From Promicromonosporaceae bacterium (lineage in GTDB: Bacteria > Actinomycetota > Actinomycetes > Actinomycetales > Cellulomonadaceae), in NCBI GenBank assembly GCA_009783295.1, contig WRHK01000026.1, forward strand, positions 1-49,846: a stretch of 49,846 bases of DNA, in the 5' to 3' direction. The notes below the pieces were generated by a model. That model was not told the origin of the DNA, did no database searches, and was given only the letters and a program-made list of their open reading frames with translations. Below are positions 48,765 through 49,846 of this stretch, piece by piece. The translations under genes were made by a program, and so were the position numbers. Numbering within the stretch: position 1 is the stretch's first letter; each line of letters starts with the position of its first letter.

Positions 48765-49843
48765 CCGCGGTCGACCTGGGCATGCCGGCCCTCCACGCGG
48801 CGAGGGCCGAGGCTGCGCTGCCCGCCGACCGGCCGAGCGTGCCCGGCCTGGTCGACCGGTTCGGCCGCACCGCCACCGACCTGCGCGTCTCGCTGACCGA
48901 CCGCTGCAACCTCCGCTGCACGTACTGCATGCCCGCGGAGGGCCTGCCCACGCTCCCCCGCGACGCCGTGATGTCCCGCGCGGAGATCGCCCGCCTGGTC
49001 GGCGTCGCCACCAGCGAGCTGGGCGTGCGCCAGGTGCGGTTCACGGGCGGCGAGCCGCTGCTGCGCGCCGACCTGGTCGACATCGTCGCGGACGTCGCCG
49101 CGCTGCCCGTGCGGCCCGAGATCTCGCTGACCACCAACGCCGTCGGGCTGGCCCACCGGGCCCGCGCGCTCAAGGACGCCGGCCTGGACCGCGTCAACGT
49201 CTCGCTCGACACGCTCGACCCCGACACGTACGCCCTGATGGCCCGCCGCCCGTTCCTCGAGCAGACGCTCGCGGGGATCGACGCGGCCGCCCGCGAGTTC
49301 GACGTCGTCAAGGTCAACGCGGTGCTGGTGCGGGGCGTCAACCTCGACCACGCGTCCGCGCTGCTCGAGTGGTGCCTGGAGCGCGGGTTCGAGCTGCGGT
49401 TCATCGAGCAGATGCCGCTCGACGCCGACCACACCTGGGACCGGTCGTCCATGGTGACGGCCGCGCAGGTGCGCGCTCAGCTCGGCGACCGGTTCGACCT
49501 CTCCCCCGACCGCGCGCCCCGCGACGGCGCCCCCGCCGAGCGGTACGTGGTGCGGCGCGCCGGGAGCGGCGACGTGCTGGGGCGCGTCGGCATCATCGCC
49601 TCGGTCACCGAGCCGTTCTGCGCCGACTGCCGCCGCACCCGCCTGACCGCCGAGGGCGCCGTGCGCGACTGCCTGTTCGCGCACACCGAGACCGACCTGC
49701 TGGGCCCCCTGCGCGCCGGCGCCGACGACGCCACGCTCGCCGACCTGTGGCGCACCGCCATGTGGGGCAAGCACGCCGGACACGGCATGGCCCGCCCCGA
49801 CTTCGTGCAGCCGGAGCGCACCATGAGCGCGATCGGAGGATGA
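48761..49843 (+). CDS. moaA: GTP 3',8-cyclase (radical SAM)
   Basis: This 360-residue enzyme carries out the first step of molybdenum cofactor synthesis. The radical SAM cluster cysteines are C49, C53, C56 (CNLRCTYC). FTGGEPLLR binds SAM. The second [4Fe-4S] site is in FCADCRRTRLTAEG with a further Cys in VRDCLF. The protein ends in the MoaA-typical Gly-Gly. GTG 48761 overlaps the previous stop. ATG at 49840, inside the moaA stop, may begin another coupled gene that leaves the window after seven bases. Confidence 0.95.
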   Translation: MTAVDLGMPALHAARAEAALPADRPSVPGLVDRFGRTATDLRVSLTDRCNLRCTYCMPAEGLPTLPRDAVMSRAEIARLVGVATSELGVRQVRFTGGEPLLRADLVDIVADVAALPVRPEISLTTNAVGLAHRARALKDAGLDRVNVSLDTLDPDTYALMARRPFLEQTLAGIDAAAREFDVVKVNAVLVRGVNLDHASALLEWCLERGFELRFIEQMPLDADHTWDRSSMVTAAQVRAQLGDRFDLSPDRAPRDGAPAERYVVRRAGSGDVLGRVGIIASVTEPFCADCRRTRLTAEGAVRDCLFAHTETDLLGPLRAGADDATLADLWRTAMWGKHAGHGMARPDFVQPERTMSAIGG

Positions 49844-49846
49844 CGA

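Overview
The window is about 50 kb of very GC-rich DNA (roughly 74-75% by eye), with genes packed end to end, many overlapping by ATGA or GTGA, and several transcripts that look leaderless. Gene content (DUF3866, MoxR/DUF58 cluster, HemD fused to a winged helix, MogA-MoaE fusion, MoeB-rhodanese fusion, DUF6457 beside mobA, narGHJI-narK) points to a facultatively anaerobic actinobacterium of the order Micrococcales, probably near Cellulomonadaceae/Promicromonosporaceae. The genus cannot be fixed from sequence reading alone.

Left part (1-23 kb) is mixed housekeeping. A plus-strand run (DUF3866 tail, DUF4129 protein, small membrane protein, MoxR ATPase, DUF58 protein, membrane protein) is followed by a GNAT acetyltransferase. 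An inverted double array of 20-bp repeats then separates that gene from a recombinase-like gene. Next come a YigZ/IMPACT protein, a TIGR03364-type FAD oxidoreductase with a PHO-box-like site upstream, UTP-glucose-1-phosphate uridylyltransferase, a YciO/Sua5 protein divergent from a LysR regulator, DUF5995, a class II Fic protein, a lipase-maturation-factor-like membrane protein, a heterodimeric ABC exporter with one degenerate site, an HNH endonuclease with a small upstream ORF, an SDR and an acylphosphatase.

Right part (21-50 kb) is a nitrate/nitrite island. On the minus strand are sirohydrochlorin chelatase and hemD-wHTH (siroheme supply), nirBD (assimilatory nitrite reductase), and one long apparent operon: NarK-type transporter, nasA, nasB, moeA, moaC, mogA-moaE, moeB-rhodanese. 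On the plus strand are narGHJI-narK (respiratory nitrate reductase) and then a second moeA, mobA, DUF6457 and moaA. A large AAA-like/LuxR regulator with a four-cysteine cluster is transcribed divergently from narG. Together the genes import nitrate, reduce it for nitrogen or for respiration, reduce nitrite to ammonium, and make most of the molybdenum cofactor and part of the siroheme these enzymes need. No MoaD gene and no uroporphyrinogen-III methyltransferase were seen in the window.

The most unusual observations are these. (1) One repeat family appears intergenically with an exact 20-bp period, and inside the moeB-rhodanese gene with an exact 21-bp (7-codon, in-frame) period. (2) Two other molybdenum-cofactor genes, moeA-1 and moeA-2, carry different in-frame palindromic inserts. 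(3) The nas and nir promoters share a TAGGAA-N6-GTTAC element (plus strand) with GlnR-like half-sites 22 bp apart. (4) The regulator beside narG has a Cys4 cluster and an Arg in place of the P-loop Lys.
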